From: Brenneria izbisi
GTDB lineage: Bacteria; Pseudomonadota; Gammaproteobacteria; Enterobacterales; Enterobacteriaceae
DNA: 64,000 nucleotides
Assembly: GCF_025840185.1 (NCBI RefSeq)
Contig: NZ_JAMPJU010000003.1
Coordinates: forward strand, 124,001 to 188,000
Direction of reading: 5' to 3'
Position numbers and translations under genes: made by a program. The notes under the pieces are model-generated. The model saw only the letters and a program-made list of their open reading frames with translations, was not told the DNA's origin and did no database searches. This document shows positions 26,327-39,138 of this stretch, piece after piece; within the stretch, counting starts at the first letter, position 1; every line of letters starts with the position of its first letter.

Positions 26327-27618
26327 CAGTTTGCGCCATTGATGATTTTCACGTAGGCTGCGGCGCGCTGCTCCTGCATCCAGGTTTGCGCTTCTTCGGC
26401 GAATTTACGATTAAAGATCATACGGTATGCCTGTTCCTTCTGGGCCGCATCGGTTTTATCAACCTGGCGGGTATCCAGCAACTGGATCAAATGCCAGCCG
26501 AAAGCGGAGTGTACCGGTTGACTGATTTCACCTTTTTGCAGCTTCAACAATGCATCACGAAACGCGGGATCGTACATATCCGGCGATGCCCAGCCGAGAT
26601 CGCCGCCCTGATTGGCGGAACCGGGATCCTGTGAAAGCTGTTTAGCTTGGCTGGCGAAGTCCGTCGTGCCGCTCTTGATCTGCTGCGCTACCTCTTCCAG
26701 CCTGGCTCTGGCCTGGCTGTCGTTCATCACCACCGACGGTCTCAGCAGGATATGACGAGCGTGCATTTCCGTGACCGACACGGTTTTATTGCTGCCGCGA
26801 ATATCGTTAACCCGTAGAATATGGAAACCCACGCCAGAGCGGATCGGGCCGACAATCTGCCCTTTCCGCGCCTGAGTCAGTCTGTCTGCAAACAGCGTCG
26901 GGATTTCCTGCAACTTGCCCCATCCCATTTGTCCGCCTTGCAGCGCCTGGGAGTCAGCGGAGTAGGTGATCGCCAGTTTGCCGAAGTCAGCGCCTTCATT
27001 GAGTTGTTTTACCAGTGAGTCAGCCAGCGTTTCCGCTTCATCCACCTGCTGCTGGCTGGGGTTTTCCGGCAGAGGAAGGAGGATATGGCTCAGGTTTAAT
27101 TCATCGTCCACACCGGTCTGGTTGGCAATCTGCTTAGCCAGCGTATCGACTTCCTGCGGTAAAACCGTGACGCGACGGCGAACTTCATTATTGCGGACTT
27201 CCGCAATCAGCATCTCTTTGCGGATCTGGTTGCGGTACGTGTTGTAGTTCAGTCCTTCGTAAGCCAACTGGCTTTTTAACTGATCAACCGTCAGCCGGTT
27301 CTGCGCCGCAATGTTGGCGATAGACCGCTCCAACTGTTCATCCGTAACCTGGATCCCCATGCGCTGCGCCATTTGCAAAATGATGTTATCCATGATCAGA
27401 CGTTCGGTGATTTGATGGCGCAATGTCGCGTCATCCGGCAGTTGTTGTCCTGCCTGTTGAGCATTCAACTTCACCGACTGAAAGAGGCTGTTGACGTCGC
27501 TTTCCAACACGACGCTGTTATCCACTACCGCCGCGACTTTATCTACCACCTGTGGTGCTGCGAACGCGGTAGAGGCACTCAGCGCCACTCCGAGAATAAG
27601 CGTTCTCCAGTTATTCAT
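26326..27618 (-). CDS. surA: Periplasmic chaperone and prolyl isomerase SurA
   Basis: A 430-residue periplasmic chaperone for outer-membrane proteins (E. coli 428). It has a Sec signal peptide ending ASTAFAAPQ (about residue 20), the N-terminal chaperone domain, and two parvulin domains, the first near 173-274 and the second near 283-384 with [15 protein letters not shown]. The C-terminal chaperone helix follows. It sits just downstream of lptD, one of its clients in E. coli. Confidence 0.97.
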   Translation of the reverse strand: MNNWRTLILGVALSASTAFAAPQVVDKVAAVVDNSVVLESDVNSLFQSVKLNAQQAGQQLPDDATLRHQITERLIMDNIILQMAQRMGIQVTDEQLERSIANIAAQNRLTVDQLKSQLAYEGLNYNTYRNQIRKEMLIAEVRNNEVRRRVTVLPQEVDTLAKQIANQTGVDDELNLSHILLPLPENPSQQQVDEAETLADSLVKQLNEGADFGKLAITYSADSQALQGGQMGWGKLQEIPTLFADRLTQARKGQIVGPIRSGVGFHILRVNDIRGSNKTVSVTEMHARHILLRPSVVMNDSQARARLEEVAQQIKSGTTDFASQAKQLSQDPGSANQGGDLGWASPDMYDPAFRDALLKLQKGEISQPVHSAFGWHLIQLLDTRQVDKTDAAQKEQAYRMIFNRKFAEEAQTWMQEQRAAAYVKIINGAN

Positions 27619-27714
27619 ACTTTTCCCATTATCTCATCCGCAAGGCGGGTTAAAAGTTTCATTGATACAACCGGTCTGTCGCATTCATACCGACGCATAC
27701 GCGCTGTACGGCTG

Positions 27715-30081
27715 TCATTCGAAGGCGCGCTGGTAAGGCAAAATACCGGAACGCAGCATCTTCTCAGAACCGAGGCTGTAATTATTGCTTAAACCACGTA
27801 ATTCGATATTAAACGATACTCTATTGTCATATTCACTGCTGCGGCTGGCCGAGTTCCAGTCGGTGATTTTACGTTCATAACCGACGCTGACCGCCCAGCA
27901 ACAGGTATTATATTGCACGCCAACCATCTGGCTGGCAGGCTGATTGGCTTTGGTATCGTAATAATACGCGCCGACAACGGCCCAACGATCGACAATCGGC
28001 CAACTGGCTGTCAGGCCTATTTGCGAAATGCCTTGTTGGAAGCCAGGGTTCTGTACACTGGGCAGCATCGCCTGAATGTACTCTGGGCTGGCGTAGCGAT
28101 AATTCAATTGCACCAGGCGCTCGGCATCTCTGCGGTATTCCAGCACGGCATCGCCCAACGCGACTTCGCTCAGACGGTTATCGTACTGCAAGCCGCCGCG
28201 CAGCCCCCAGTTATCATCGATTTTCAGGTAGCTGTCACCTGCCCATACCAGGCTGCCGTTGTCTTTACTTTGATCGAGCACGGTATTGTTGTCGCCCGTG
28301 CGCGGACGGTCAAAGTAATAGATTTGACCTATGGAAGCATTAAAACGTTCCACCAGTTCATCATCATAAATACGCGACGTTACCCCGGTCGCCAGTTGAT
28401 TGGCTGACGCGATACGATCCAGGCCGCTGTAGGTTCGTTCACGGAACAGACCGGAATAGTCGGCTTGCAGCAGCGTCGAATCATAAGTATGGATATCGCT
28501 TTGATTCCGGTAAGGCACGTACAGATATTGCGCCCGCGGCTCCAGCGTCTGGGTATAGCCTTGCGACCAGTCCATCTCACGTTCGAACACCAGTTTGCCA
28601 TCGACCTTGTACTGCGGCATGACGCGGTTGACCGAATCTTTCAGCGCGTTTTTATTGGTATCGCTGATGCTGGTATCGGCACGGTAACGATCCAGATTAT
28701 TCTGCTGATAATGTGTCGCAAGTAGACGCGCCTCCGTCGACAGGCTACCCCAGCGATTGGCTAGCGGCAGGTTGAGCGCGGGTTCAATATGCAGACGCGT
28801 CGCTTCAGGACGGTTCTCGTTAATGTTGGTAAATTTTACCGCCTGACCATAAAGATGCAGATCAACCGGGCCGATATCGTTCTGATAATAATTGATGTCG
28901 AATTGCGGTTCGGCGCGGTAGACGTCGCGGCTGTTGACGTTGGAAAATACCTGGAATTGTTTGGTGGACAGCGTGGCGTTCCAGTTTTCATTCGCGTAGC
29001 CCGCGCTGAATTTCTGGGTGACATAGCCATCCGTGGTTGAGCCGTACTGCGAGTCCAGGTCGGTAAAGTAGCGATCGTCGCTGACCTTGGTGTAATCGGC
29101 GTTAAACCGCCACACCTGATCCATCACACCGCTGTGGCCCCAATGGAACAGCCAGCGTGTGGCGTTATCGTCCTGCGGCGCGACTTTGGCGTATTCATTG
29201 TCGCTGGGCAGCCAGTCGAACTGAAAAGCGCCGAGACCCGGCGCGGTGAGATAGCGGAACTCGTTTTGCCACTGCATACCGCGCTTGGTTTGCAGGTGGG
29301 GTGTGATCGTCGCATCAAAGTTTGGCGCGATATTCCAGTAGTATGGCGTCAGTAATTCAAAGCCGTTGTTGCTGCCGAATTTGGCATTCGGGATCAGGAA
29401 ACCTGAGCGGCGTTTGTCGCCAATCGGTAATTGCAGGTAGGGGCTGTAGAACACGGGAACGTTGCCGATTTTGACGCGCGCGTTCCAGATTTCCGCAATC
29501 TGTTCTTCTCTGTCCTGAATGACTTCCGAACCGACGACGCTCCAGCTATCATCGCCCGGCAGACAAGAGGTAAAGGAGCCGTTTTCCAAAATGGTATAGC
29601 GATTGCTGTCGCGCATTTTCATTTTTTCGGCGCTACCGCGACCCTGACGACCAACCATCTGATAGTTGCCGTCATAAACATCAGTATCTTTGGTGTTGAG
29701 GTTCGACCAGGCTTTGGGGCCTTTCAAAATGACCTGATCGTCATCATAGTGCACATTGCCCGTTGCGGTAACGGTACGGGTGGGTTCGGCGCCCTGGGTC
29801 GCCGCCTCAATCTGATTAAGCTGCACCTGCTCGGCAGTCAGAACCCTGTTGCCTTGCTGAATGTTGACATTGCCGATGAAGCGAGCGTTAGCGGGGTAGT
29901 TAGCCTCCGTTTTATCGGCCTGGATATGGACTGGCAATTGATTGGGATCGCCCGTTACCAGCGGTCTGTTGTACGTAGGCACACCCAGCATGCACTGTGC
30001 GGCCAGATCAGCCAGCGCATGCTGGCTATAAAGCGCCGACCAAATCAGGGTGGCCAGCAGGGTTGGGAAGCTTTTTTTCAT
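27715..30081 (-). CDS. lptD: LPS-assembly protein LptD
   Basis: A 788-residue outer-membrane barrel that, with LptE, inserts lipopolysaccharide into the outer leaflet (E. coli 784). A signal peptide ends near [10 protein letters not shown], then come the periplasmic jellyroll (about 40-190) and a long barrel. The four disulfide cysteines are seen in AAQCMLG, FTSCLPG and the CC pair of YNTCCWAV. I chose the ATG at 30081 ([14 protein letters not shown]), matching E. coli. Upstream in-frame ATGs at 30102 and 30117 would only lengthen the leader. It is divergent from djlA. Confidence 0.97.
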   Translation of the reverse strand: MKKSFPTLLATLIWSALYSQHALADLAAQCMLGVPTYNRPLVTGDPNQLPVHIQADKTEANYPANARFIGNVNIQQGNRVLTAEQVQLNQIEAATQGAEPTRTVTATGNVHYDDDQVILKGPKAWSNLNTKDTDVYDGNYQMVGRQGRGSAEKMKMRDSNRYTILENGSFTSCLPGDDSWSVVGSEVIQDREEQIAEIWNARVKIGNVPVFYSPYLQLPIGDKRRSGFLIPNAKFGSNNGFELLTPYYWNIAPNFDATITPHLQTKRGMQWQNEFRYLTAPGLGAFQFDWLPSDNEYAKVAPQDDNATRWLFHWGHSGVMDQVWRFNADYTKVSDDRYFTDLDSQYGSTTDGYVTQKFSAGYANENWNATLSTKQFQVFSNVNSRDVYRAEPQFDINYYQNDIGPVDLHLYGQAVKFTNINENRPEATRLHIEPALNLPLANRWGSLSTEARLLATHYQQNNLDRYRADTSISDTNKNALKDSVNRVMPQYKVDGKLVFEREMDWSQGYTQTLEPRAQYLYVPYRNQSDIHTYDSTLLQADYSGLFRERTYSGLDRIASANQLATGVTSRIYDDELVERFNASIGQIYYFDRPRTGDNNTVLDQSKDNGSLVWAGDSYLKIDDNWGLRGGLQYDNRLSEVALGDAVLEYRRDAERLVQLNYRYASPEYIQAMLPSVQNPGFQQGISQIGLTASWPIVDRWAVVGAYYYDTKANQPASQMVGVQYNTCCWAVSVGYERKITDWNSASRSSEYDNRVSFNIELRGLSNNYSLGSEKMLRSGILPYQRAFE

Positions 30082-30267
30082 ACGCGGTATCAGGTGTTCC
30101 GTCATCAGAGGCGTCATGCCGGCAAACGGTCAGAGACTATATCACTCGTCAGCGTTGCGCTAGTGTTAAATCCCCACAGCTTTATACGCACTGCCGTTAG
30201 GTTCAAAGATAAATGACGGGTATGATAAAGCAATTTTTGGTCGACGGCATGAGGATTTGAGGAGTAT

Positions 30268-31140
30268 ATGCGGTATTGGGGTAAGTTGCTGGGGCTTGCG
30301 CTGGGAATTATGTCGAGCGGCGGCATCTGGGGAATGATTATGGGATTACTGATGGGGCATCTGGTCGACAAAGCCAGGTCATCGCGTCGGCGTGACTTTT
30401 TTTCCGCCCAATCCACCCGTCAGTCGCTATTCTTCCTCACGACTTTTCAGGCAATGGGACACCTGACCAAGTCCAAAGGCCGGGTAACGGAAGCCGATAT
30501 TCAGATTGCGACCAGAATGATGGATCGTCTGGAACTGTTTGGCGAAGCGCGAAGTGCGGCTCAGCAGGCATTCCGTGAAGGAAAGGCCAGCCATTTCCCT
30601 TTGCGCATCAAATTACGCAAGCTGCGCGATGCCTGCCTTGGCCGTTTTGATTTGATTAAGATGTTTCTGGAAATTCAATTGCAAGTGGCTTTTGTCGATG
30701 GCGTATTGCATCCGAACGAAAGGCGCGTGTTGTATGTGATTGCCGATGAACTGGGGGTGACTCGTGAGCAATTCGAGTTTTTTCTGCGCAATATGGAAAG
30801 CACCACCAGTCAGTCCAGACAGGGTAGGGCGAAACAGAGTAATAAATCCTATCAGCGTCGTAGTCATCAGTCATCAGGCGGACATTCTTATGGCGGTCAG
30901 CGCCCTTTTACGGCGCCGCGCGGACCAACGCTGGAGAGCGCCTGTCGCACGCTTGGCGTGCGTAGCGGCGACGATGCGGCGACCATTAAACGAGCTTATC
31001 GCAAACTGATGAGTGAACACCATCCCGATAAACTGGTGGCGAAAGGGTTATCGCCACGGATGATGGATATGGCCAAGCGGAAAGCGCAGGATATTCAAGC
31101 TGCTTATGAGCTACTGAAAAGCAAGGATCATGTGAGATAA
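30268..31140 (+). CDS. djlA: Membrane-anchored J-domain co-chaperone DjlA
   Basis: A 290-residue type III inner-membrane protein with one N-terminal, glycine-rich dimerising helix ([15 protein letters not shown], about 7-21), a TerB-like helical domain (about 60-180), a Ser/Gln/Gly-rich linker and a C-terminal J domain with HPDK near 252. It stimulates DnaK ATPase and in E. coli affects capsule signalling through Rcs. It is longer than E. coli DjlA (271), the difference falling mostly in the linker. GAGGAGT precedes the ATG. Confidence 0.95.
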   Translation: MRYWGKLLGLALGIMSSGGIWGMIMGLLMGHLVDKARSSRRRDFFSAQSTRQSLFFLTTFQAMGHLTKSKGRVTEADIQIATRMMDRLELFGEARSAAQQAFREGKASHFPLRIKLRKLRDACLGRFDLIKMFLEIQLQVAFVDGVLHPNERRVLYVIADELGVTREQFEFFLRNMESTTSQSRQGRAKQSNKSYQRRSHQSSGGHSYGGQRPFTAPRGPTLESACRTLGVRSGDDAATIKRAYRKLMSEHHPDKLVAKGLSPRMMDMAKRKAQDIQAAYELLKSKDHVR

Positions 31141-31262
31141 GGTTATCTTTTTCTTACTCGTCTTGGATTTTTCTACCTGTAATTTTTCTCTTCTATTTCT
31201 CCGCGTTTGTTTTTTCATCATGGCGTCTCAGCCAATCAACCAGTCTTCAAATCAACTTGTCT

Positions 31263-31916
31263 TCAAAAATCCGCTTCACAACGAAAGTGCATCGGCGTGT
31301 TGAATTCAGGATGGGTGATGGCGAGCTCTTGCGCGTGCAGTAGCAGGCGCGGCGCCAGCGCTTTGGCTTGTGGATGCGCGTAAAAACCATCGCCAAGAAT
31401 GGGGTGGCCGAGCGCCAGCAGATGAACCCGGAGTTGGTGGGAACGGCCTGTTATCGGCATCAGCCTGACTCTGGTGGTGCTATCGCTATCGCGGGACAAC
31501 ACCTGATATTCGGTTTGCGCGGGTTTACCCTGTTCAAAACAGACTTTCTGTTTTGGGCGGTTCGGCCAGTCACAAATCAAAGGCAGATCGATCAGTCCTT
31601 CATCGTGTTCCATCCATCCCCACGCGCGGGCCAGATAGGATTTTTTCGGTTCCCGTTCGCGGAACTGCCGCTTCAACTCCCGTTCCGCCGCCTTTGTCAG
31701 CGCCACGACAATCACGCCGCTGGTAGCCATATCCAGACGGTGTACGCACTGCGCCGCAGGATAATCGGCCTGAATACGACTTATCACGCTGTCGTGGTGT
31801 TCTGGCGCGCGACCGGGAACAGACAGCAAGCCGCTGGGCTTATTCACCACCATAATATGTTGATCCTGATACAGAATATGTAACCAGGGTTCGGTCGGGG
31901 GATGGTAAGGTTCCAT
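31263..31916 (-). CDS. rluA: 23S/tRNA pseudouridine synthase RluA
   Basis: A 217-residue dual-specificity pseudouridine synthase which in E. coli modifies 23S rRNA position 746 and tRNA position 32 (E. coli 219). The catalytic Asp lies in HRLDMATSG (about 64-72). Other family motifs are NKPSGLLSVPG and PITGRSHQLRVH. It lies downstream of rapA with 77 bases between. Confidence 0.97.
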   Translation of the reverse strand: MEPYHPPTEPWLHILYQDQHIMVVNKPSGLLSVPGRAPEHHDSVISRIQADYPAAQCVHRLDMATSGVIVVALTKAAERELKRQFREREPKKSYLARAWGWMEHDEGLIDLPLICDWPNRPKQKVCFEQGKPAQTEYQVLSRDSDSTTRVRLMPITGRSHQLRVHLLALGHPILGDGFYAHPQAKALAPRLLLHAQELAITHPEFNTPMHFRCEADF

Positions 31917-31951
31917 CTATCGCGCCTTTTTCAGACTCTACCGCTAACGGC

Positions 31952-31980
31952 CCCGGCCTGCTGAAAAGGAGCAGGCCGGG
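31952..31980 (-). terminator. Stable hairpin after rapA
   Basis: An 11-base-pair perfect stem (CCCGGCCTGCT/AGCAGGCCGGG) with a 7-base loop lies 14 bases after the rapA stop and before rluA. It has no T-run, so it may be a partial terminator or an RNA-stabilising structure. Confidence 0.6.
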
Positions 31981-31993
31981 AGGATAAATACGA

Positions 31994-34897
31994 CTACTGA
32001 TGCGTGACCACCACCAGACGAATGGCATCCAACCGCCAGTTTGCCTGATGTAAATTGTTCAGCACCTGCTCACGCTGCGTTTCCAATGCTTGCAGTTCAT
32101 CATCACGAATATTCGGGTTGACGGCTTTCAACGCTTCCAGGCGTTCCAGTTCGCGACGCAACTGTTGATCAGCCTGATGTTGCGCATCGGTAATCAACTG
32201 ACGCGCTTGTTCTTCCACCAGTGATTCGGCCTGTTGCAGCATGGCGTGGACATCCGCCTGCACCGCATTCACCAGCTTGCTGGAAGTATGGCGGTTGACG
32301 GCGTTTAGCTGCCGGTTGAAGCTCTCGAATTCAACCTGTGCGGCGAGGTTGACGCCTTTGCGATCCATCAGCAAACGAACCGGGGTCGGCGGCAGAAAAC
32401 GCGTCAGTTGCAGATGTTTCGGTGCTTGCGCTTCCACCACATAAATCAGTTCAGCCAGCAGCGTGCCTACCGGTAGGGCTTTGTTTTTCAGCAGCGATAC
32501 GGCGCAACTGCCGATGTCGCCGGACAGAATCAGGTCCAGACCATTACGGATAAGCGGGTGTTCCCAACTGATAAACTGGGCGTCTTCACGGGACAGCGCC
32601 TGCTCGCGATCAAACGTGATGGTGCAGCCGTCTTGCGGTAACCCAGGGAAATCCGGCACCAGCATATGATCGGATGGCGTCAGCACAATCAGGTTATCAC
32701 TGCGATCTTCCTGATTGATACCCACGATATCAAACAGGTTCAGAGCAAATGTCACCAGATTGACATCATTATCCTGCTCGGCGATGTCCTGCGCCAGCAT
32801 CTGGGCCTGTTCGCCGCCGTTGGAGTGCATTTCCAGCAGGCGGTCGCGCCCTTGTTCAAGTTGTTGTTTTAATTGCTCATGCTGTTGTCGACAGGTATGG
32901 ATGAACGCATCCAGATCCTGTTGTTCGTCGGGCGTCTGCAATCGTTCGATCAGTTGCGTATAGTGGGCGTCATAGATGGTGCGTCCGGTCGGGCAGGTGT
33001 GTTCAAACGCATCCAGCCCTTCGTGATACCAGCGCACCAGTATGGCTTGCGCGGTATTCTCCAGATACGGGATCAGGATCTGAATCTGCTGCGACTGACC
33101 AATACGATCCAGACGGCCGATCCGTTGTTCCAGCAGATCCGGGTTGAACGGCAGATCAAACATGATCAAGTGGCTGGCAAACTGGAAGTTACGCCCTTCG
33201 GAACCGATCTCGGAACAGATCAGAACCTGAGCGCCATCTTCCTCGGAGGCGAAATAGGCGGCGGCGCGATCGCGTTCAAGGATGGATAGCCCTTCGTGGA
33301 AAACCGCGGCACGGATGGCTTCGCGGGTACGCAGCACCTGCTCCAGTTGCAGGGCGGTGGCGGCCTGCGCGCAGATCACCAACACTTTTTCATCACGATG
33401 CGCCGTCAGGTAATTGAGCAGCCACTCCACGCGCGGGTCAAAATTCCACCAGGTGGCGTCGTCGCCTTCTAATTGCTGATAAATCTGCTCTGGGTACAGC
33501 ATATCGCGCGCGCGGGCTTCGGGCTGTTTGCCGGCCCCCATGATGCCGGAGACTTTGAGCGCGGTTTGGTACTGTGCCGGTAACGGCAGACGAATCTGGT
33601 GCAGAATACGCTGCGGGAAACCTTTCACCCCCTGACGGGTATTCCGGAACAGCACGCGGCTGGTGCCGTGGCGATCCATCAGCATGGTGATCAGTTCCTG
33701 ACGCGCCTGCAGGTTGTCGTCGCTGTCGCTGTTGATCGCTTTGAGCAGTGGTTCGATATCCTGTTCGCCCAGCAGATCGCCCAATGCGTTAAGTTCGGCG
33801 GTTTGCGCCTTTTCTCCCGCCAGCAGCAGGGTAACGGCATCGGCCACCGGGCGGTATTGCAGTTGTTCGGCAACGAATTCCTGATAGTTGTGGAAGCGGT
33901 TGGGATCGAGCAGACGCAGACGGGCAAAGTGACTCTGCTGGCCTAACTGTTCCGGCGTGGCGGTCAGCAGCAGCACGGCGGGGATAATGCGGGCCAACTG
34001 TTCCACGGCCTGATACTCAGAGCTTGGGTTATCTTCACTCCATGCCAGATGGTGCGCTTCATCCACTACCAGCAGGCCCCAGTTGGCATTAACCAACTGC
34101 TCGAAGCGCTGGGCGTCGCGCTGCACGAAAGCGAGCGAACAGATAACCAACTGCTCAGTTTCAAAAGGATTGCTGCTGTCCAGTTTGGCTTCTGCGTAGC
34201 GTTCATCATCAAACAGCGAGAACAGTAGATTAAAGCGTCGCAGCATCTCTACCAGCCACTGATGTTGCAGGGTTTCCGGCACAATGATCAATACTCTTTC
34301 CGCTCGGCCGGCAAGCAACTGCTGGTGGATGATCATCCCGGCTTCAATGGTTTTCCCCAGACCGACTTCATCCGCCAACAATACGCGCGGCGCGTGGCGC
34401 TGCCCCACTTCGTAGGCAATGTGCAACTGGTGAGGGATCAGGCTGGCGCGCATGCCGCGCAGACCTCCCCATTGTTGCCGCGCTTGTTCATTCTGATGTT
34501 TGCGGGCGCGATAACGCAAGGCAAAGCGATCCATCCGGTCAATCTGACCGGCGAATAACCGATCTTGTGGCTTATTGAAGGTTAGCTTGCTATCCAGCAG
34601 GACTTCACGTAATTCCGTTGGTGATTCATTGTCCAGACGCAGACCACAGTACACCAGCAGACCTTTTGCTTCGCGCACGTCCTCAACTTTCATCTGCCAG
34701 CCTTCGTGACTGGTCACCGTATCGCCGGGGTTGAATATCACGCGCGTGATGGGCGCATCGCTGCGGGAATAAAGCCGGTTTTCACCGCTGGCCGGAAATA
34801 GCAGCGTTATCATGCGCTTATCGACGGCAACCACCGTACCTAATCCCAGTTCGCTTTCCGTATCGCTGATCCAGCGTTGACCAAGTGTAAAAGGCAT
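31994..34897 (-). CDS. rapA: RNA polymerase-associated ATPase RapA (HepA)
   Basis: A 967-residue Swi2/Snf2-type translocase that binds RNA polymerase and promotes its recycling (E. coli 968). Tandem Tudor-like N-terminal domains are followed by helicase motif [13 protein letters not shown] (about 176-187), motif II DEAHH (about 280-284), and the second RecA lobe with [15 protein letters not shown] and [11 protein letters not shown] (about 545-605). The C-terminal domains follow. It lies between polB and rluA as in E. coli. Confidence 0.98.
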   Translation of the reverse strand: MPFTLGQRWISDTESELGLGTVVAVDKRMITLLFPASGENRLYSRSDAPITRVIFNPGDTVTSHEGWQMKVEDVREAKGLLVYCGLRLDNESPTELREVLLDSKLTFNKPQDRLFAGQIDRMDRFALRYRARKHQNEQARQQWGGLRGMRASLIPHQLHIAYEVGQRHAPRVLLADEVGLGKTIEAGMIIHQQLLAGRAERVLIIVPETLQHQWLVEMLRRFNLLFSLFDDERYAEAKLDSSNPFETEQLVICSLAFVQRDAQRFEQLVNANWGLLVVDEAHHLAWSEDNPSSEYQAVEQLARIIPAVLLLTATPEQLGQQSHFARLRLLDPNRFHNYQEFVAEQLQYRPVADAVTLLLAGEKAQTAELNALGDLLGEQDIEPLLKAINSDSDDNLQARQELITMLMDRHGTSRVLFRNTRQGVKGFPQRILHQIRLPLPAQYQTALKVSGIMGAGKQPEARARDMLYPEQIYQQLEGDDATWWNFDPRVEWLLNYLTAHRDEKVLVICAQAATALQLEQVLRTREAIRAAVFHEGLSILERDRAAAYFASEEDGAQVLICSEIGSEGRNFQFASHLIMFDLPFNPDLLEQRIGRLDRIGQSQQIQILIPYLENTAQAILVRWYHEGLDAFEHTCPTGRTIYDAHYTQLIERLQTPDEQQDLDAFIHTCRQQHEQLKQQLEQGRDRLLEMHSNGGEQAQMLAQDIAEQDNDVNLVTFALNLFDIVGINQEDRSDNLIVLTPSDHMLVPDFPGLPQDGCTITFDREQALSREDAQFISWEHPLIRNGLDLILSGDIGSCAVSLLKNKALPVGTLLAELIYVVEAQAPKHLQLTRFLPPTPVRLLMDRKGVNLAAQVEFESFNRQLNAVNRHTSSKLVNAVQADVHAMLQQAESLVEEQARQLITDAQHQADQQLRRELERLEALKAVNPNIRDDELQALETQREQVLNNLHQANWRLDAIRLVVVTHQ

Positions 34898-35022
34898 AAA
34901 TTGTTAGCTCGATTTTTGTCTGTGTCGGGAGAGTGTTACATCGTGTTTGCAGAAAGGGCGCTATGGTAAAGGAAGGCGGCGCATTCGTCACCTGCTCATA
35001 CGTCCTGGGCGGAGGGCGGTAA

Positions 35023-37389
35023 TTAAAATAATCCCATCTGGCCGGTAACCAGTGTAGCAAAATCGTCATGCAGGAAAGGAAGAATCGCATCGGCGACGGG
35101 TTGTAACTGACGCTCGACATAATGCTGATAATCCAGTGGCGAATGCCGGGTTTCCAGCGGTTCCGGCCCATTGATGGTAATGACGTAATTGATCCAGCCG
35201 CCGTTCTGGTATTGCAGCGGTCTACCCTGTTGTCGGTTATAGTCATCGGCGATTTTGGCGGCACGGGCATGTGGCGGAACATTGCGTTGATAATCATCAA
35301 GACGACGGCGTAGCCGCTTGCGGTAGATCAGCAGGTCATCAAACTCGCCGTTGAGGGTTTTGACCACGTACTCCCGCAGCCATGCCTGATAGGGTTTTTG
35401 CTGGAAAATGCGTAAATAAAGTTGTTGCTGGAATTGTTGGGCCAGCGGCGTCCAGTCGGTGCGCACCGTTTCCAGACCTTTAAACACCATTTTTTCGCCT
35501 TGCGGCGTGGCGATCATCCCTGCGTAGCGTTTTTTACTGCCTTGTTCCGCGCCACGAATGGTCGGCATCAGGAAACGGCAAAAATGGGTTTCGAATTCCA
35601 GTTCCAGTGCGCTGGTCAACCGCTGGGTTTGTTGTAAATGCTCCCGCCACCAGTGATTAACGTGCCGTACCAGCGTGTTGCCAATTTGCGCCGCATCTTC
35701 TTCCGTGTGAGCATGTTTAAGCCAGACGAAGGTGGAATCGGTATCGCCATAAATGACCTCATATCCCTGTTCTTCAATCAGTTCACGCGTTTTGCGCATA
35801 ATGTCGTGACCACGCAGCGTAATGGATGAAGCGAGGCGCGGATCAAAAAAACGGCAACCGCTGGCGCCCAGCACGCCGTAAAAAGCATTCATAATGATCT
35901 TCAACGCCTGCGACAGCGGTTTATTGTTGGCGCGCTTGGCGGCTTCGCGCCCTTGCCAGATCTGATCGACAATGGCGGGCAGACAGTGGGTATCGCGGGA
36001 GAACCAGGCGCCGCGATACCCGGCGACGGCGTGTTGTTCATCCGGGTATTGCATCCCGACGGCAAGCCCCACCGGATCGATAAGAAAAGTGCGGATGATC
36101 GAGGGATACAGACTTTTATAATCGAGCACCAGCACCGAGTCGTACAAACCGGGGCGCGAGTCCATGACAAACCCGCCGGGGCTGGCCTCCAGCGCGACCT
36201 CACCCAAATTCGGGGCGACGTAACCAACCCGATGCATGCGCGGCAGATAGAGATGGGTAAAGGCGGCCACGGAGCCTCCGCTGCGATCGGCGGCCAGGCC
36301 GGTCACGCTGGCGCGTTCCAGCAGAAAGGGGAGTAATTCGGTTTTGGCGAAGAGACGGGTAACCAGTTGGCAGTCTTGCAGGTTATAGCGGGCGAGGGCG
36401 GGTTTGTCTTCGGCAAAACGGCGATCGATTTCATCCATGCGTTGGTAAGGCGTATCAATGGCTTTCCCTTCTCCGAGCAATGTTTGGGCGACAAACTCCA
36501 GACTGAACGATGCAAAGTTCCAGGTGGCGGATTTCAGGGCTTCAATGCCATCAATAATCAACCGGCCCGCGGCGCCAGCAAAGAAGTGTCCTTGTTTGAA
36601 ACCGTGTTCGCGCCATTCCAGTTCGTTGCCGTTGCGTCCCAAACGCAGCGGAATACGGTAACGCTCGGCGTGTTTTTGTAATACGCGCAGATCAAACTGC
36701 ACCAGATTCCAGCCGATAATGGCGTCGGGATCATGCTGTTGCAGCCAGTAATTCAATTTTTCCAGCAATTGAGGCCGACTGGCGACATATTCCAGCGTGA
36801 AATCATCCGAATCGACAGCGTTGCCATTCGCCGGACCGAGCATATAAACCTGACGCTGCCCGCAACCTTCCAGCCCGATGCAATACAGTTCGCCGTGACG
36901 GTTGGTTTCGATATCCAGCGAAACCAGCTTCAGATTGGGACGATAGTCGGCATTCGGCTTCATGCGAACCTGCGTCAGCAGGCCGGACAACGCGGTTTCG
37001 CCGTGGAACCACACTGGCGCGGTAATAAAACGTTCCATGAGAAAGCGGTCAGGCGGACGAATATCGGCTTCATAGATCTGAACGCCACTTTCCCGCAGTC
37101 GTTTTTCCAACCGCAGCAACTGGCGATACTGAGGGCAATAGAGTCCGAGCAGTGATTGATGATGGAAATCCTGCAAAGCCAGCGGACGCAGTTGCCAGTG
37201 CTTCTCCTGGCTTAATACTCCGCGGGCCAGCGATTCTTGCGAGGCCGGAATGAACGCCACCGCCTGTTGGACAGGGAGACGCGCCAGTACAGGACCGTCA
37301 TCGCTAGCCAGCCAGAATTCCACCTGTATACCGGCAGGTGTATCGTGCCAGTGGCGGGTAAGCAGAAAACCCTGGCGAGTCTGCGTCAC
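35023..37389 (-). CDS. polB: DNA polymerase II
   Basis: A 788-residue family B polymerase (E. coli 783) for SOS and lesion-bypass synthesis. The 3'-5' exonuclease has [13 protein letters not shown] (about 153-165). The palm carries [10 protein letters not shown] (about 422-431) and the catalytic YGDTDSTF (about 547-554). In E. coli it is LexA-regulated; I did not find a convincing LexA box in the 160 bases upstream (37390-37551), which hold nothing else I can name. Confidence 0.97.
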   Translation of the reverse strand: MTQTRQGFLLTRHWHDTPAGIQVEFWLASDDGPVLARLPVQQAVAFIPASQESLARGVLSQEKHWQLRPLALQDFHHQSLLGLYCPQYRQLLRLEKRLRESGVQIYEADIRPPDRFLMERFITAPVWFHGETALSGLLTQVRMKPNADYRPNLKLVSLDIETNRHGELYCIGLEGCGQRQVYMLGPANGNAVDSDDFTLEYVASRPQLLEKLNYWLQQHDPDAIIGWNLVQFDLRVLQKHAERYRIPLRLGRNGNELEWREHGFKQGHFFAGAAGRLIIDGIEALKSATWNFASFSLEFVAQTLLGEGKAIDTPYQRMDEIDRRFAEDKPALARYNLQDCQLVTRLFAKTELLPFLLERASVTGLAADRSGGSVAAFTHLYLPRMHRVGYVAPNLGEVALEASPGGFVMDSRPGLYDSVLVLDYKSLYPSIIRTFLIDPVGLAVGMQYPDEQHAVAGYRGAWFSRDTHCLPAIVDQIWQGREAAKRANNKPLSQALKIIMNAFYGVLGASGCRFFDPRLASSITLRGHDIMRKTRELIEEQGYEVIYGDTDSTFVWLKHAHTEEDAAQIGNTLVRHVNHWWREHLQQTQRLTSALELEFETHFCRFLMPTIRGAEQGSKKRYAGMIATPQGEKMVFKGLETVRTDWTPLAQQFQQQLYLRIFQQKPYQAWLREYVVKTLNGEFDDLLIYRKRLRRRLDDYQRNVPPHARAAKIADDYNRQQGRPLQYQNGGWINYVITINGPEPLETRHSPLDYQHYVERQLQPVADAILPFLHDDFATLVTGQMGLF

Positions 37390-37551
37390 GAAAGCGGCCT
37401 TTTCATTCTAAGAAGGTAGTATTAATGGTAGTAATAACCGATGAAAATAGAGATAAGTATGGTTATTTATACAGGTTATGTCCAGGCGTTTACCGGCTTA
37501 ACGATGGGAAAATCACACAAGCTATCGCTGAAGTGCACTGTTCTGGAGCAT

Positions 37552-39138
37552 TTAAGCCTTATCTGGCGCGGCGACCACCCGGTTGCGGCCTCCCTGCTTG
37601 GCTTCATACAGCGCTTGATCCGCTTTTTTAAACGCCTGTTCGATAGTGGTGGCGTTGACTTTCGGCGACCATTGCGCCACGCCAAGGGAAATGGTGATGT
37701 TGCCGACAATTGGAATAGAGGTTTCCTGTACGCGTTGCCGTAGCCGCTCGGCAATATTGATCGCGACTTCCAGAGGGGTTTCAGGCAACAGTATCAGAAA
37801 CTCTTCTCCGCCGTTGCGACATAAAATATCGGCTTCACGCGAGGCGGCGCGAATCAATTGCGCGAGGGCGTTAATCACTTCATCGCCCACGTCGTGTCCG
37901 TGGGTATCGTTAATCCGTTTGAAATAGTCAATATCCAGCGAAATGATGGAAAAGTTTTTTTGCCCCAATAGCCAATAGCGCAAAACATTCTCCAGCCCCC
38001 TACGGTTAAGCAGGCCGGTCATGGGGTCCGAGTGCGCCTCTGTGCGCAGCCTGCCGATCTTACGTTGCAACAAATCAATGCCCAGCAGCATCGCTTGCTT
38101 GAGTTGCGTGGCTTCGAAATACCATGAATGAATTTTCCTGATGTCGTCAGAAACATTCAACGCGTCCATTTTGTTAGCGCTACGGGCCAGCAACCAGAGC
38201 GGCTTAGCGATTAACCAGGCAAGTACCCAGACACACAGTATCGTCAGAACGGCCAGAGGTAATGTATACCGCAATACATTAAGCATCAGGCTGTCCAGTG
38301 GTTTTAATGTCGCGGCTGTTGGACGCAAGGCGATGATTGTCCACTGCGATGTCGGGTCAAAGGCATATCCCGCCAGCATCTTTTTACCCATGAGATTGAC
38401 TGTCTGTCCGCTGCCGTTGTTCTCGCCGTGTGATTGATTGATATTGAGCTTCAGCGGATTGAGCCCCATCTTGCCGATACGGTTGGCATCTTTGTGATAG
38501 AGAATCTGACCATCCTGACCGGTGACATAGATGTAGGAGCCGTCCCGGTAGTAATGCTCATCAAGCAATGCACTAAGAATGTTGGGCATTTTCAGATAGA
38601 TGGAACCGGCGATAAACCCTTTGTAACGACCGTCACGGGTAAAAATGGGCGCGGATATCAGTACGATGAAATTATTGGCTGAGGAAATATAAGGCTGACT
38701 GATCAGCGGCTGTTTTTTTTGCAACGCTTCCAGCGAACCGTGCGTGGAAACCTTCTTCTCGATCAGTTGAGAAGTATCAGGCGTGATCGCCTTGATAACG
38801 CCTTGCGTATCGACAATGGCGACAGAGTTGAAACTGTTCGTCTGTAACTGAATTCGATCCACTTCTTTACTCAGACTCTCGCTGTCATCCATCTGTGACG
38901 AAACCCTACTGGCGCTGTAGGTTAACTGCTGTAGCGAGGATTTAAAAAAGATCGCTGTCAGGGAGGCCAGTTTAGTAGCGTACACCCGGTTGGCTTCCAG
39001 GGTGTTATCAACCAGAAGCTGACGCTGTACGCGGTAACTGGCATAAAAGCTGTTAGCCAGCGTGACCAACGCGCTCATGATGGCCAGCAGGATAATGAGG
39101 CGTCTTAATCCGAAATTATTGAAAAATTTAAATAGCAT
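37552..39138 (-). CDS. Membrane diguanylate cyclase with periplasmic Cache sensor
   Basis: A 528-residue protein predicted to make cyclic di-GMP. A membrane helix (about 13-33), a periplasmic double-Cache-like sensor (about 35-280, with YKGFIAGSIYL) and a second helix (about 288-312) lead to a C-terminal GGDEF domain. The active site is GGEEF (443-447) and the RxxD inhibitory site lies five residues before it (READ), so it should be active and product-inhibited. I chose the ATG at 39138; a GTG at 39174 would add 12 residues, and neither has a good ribosome site. The ligand is unknown. It is divergent from the HAAT transporter operon. Confidence 0.88.
   Translation of the reverse strand: MLFKFFNNFGLRRLIILLAIMSALVTLANSFYASYRVQRQLLVDNTLEANRVYATKLASLTAIFFKSSLQQLTYSASRVSSQMDDSESLSKEVDRIQLQTNSFNSVAIVDTQGVIKAITPDTSQLIEKKVSTHGSLEALQKKQPLISQPYISSANNFIVLISAPIFTRDGRYKGFIAGSIYLKMPNILSALLDEHYYRDGSYIYVTGQDGQILYHKDANRIGKMGLNPLKLNINQSHGENNGSGQTVNLMGKKMLAGYAFDPTSQWTIIALRPTAATLKPLDSLMLNVLRYTLPLAVLTILCVWVLAWLIAKPLWLLARSANKMDALNVSDDIRKIHSWYFEATQLKQAMLLGIDLLQRKIGRLRTEAHSDPMTGLLNRRGLENVLRYWLLGQKNFSIISLDIDYFKRINDTHGHDVGDEVINALAQLIRAASREADILCRNGGEEFLILLPETPLEVAINIAERLRQRVQETSIPIVGNITISLGVAQWSPKVNATTIEQAFKKADQALYEAKQGGRNRVVAAPDKA

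Noticed and set aside
29431-30216. 261-codon frame antisense to lptD
   Set aside because: It has no recognisable domain or ribosome site, and lptD on the other strand is certain.
37425-37743. Short frames in the polB-cyclase gap
   Set aside because: They run into the antisense of the cyclase gene and match no family.
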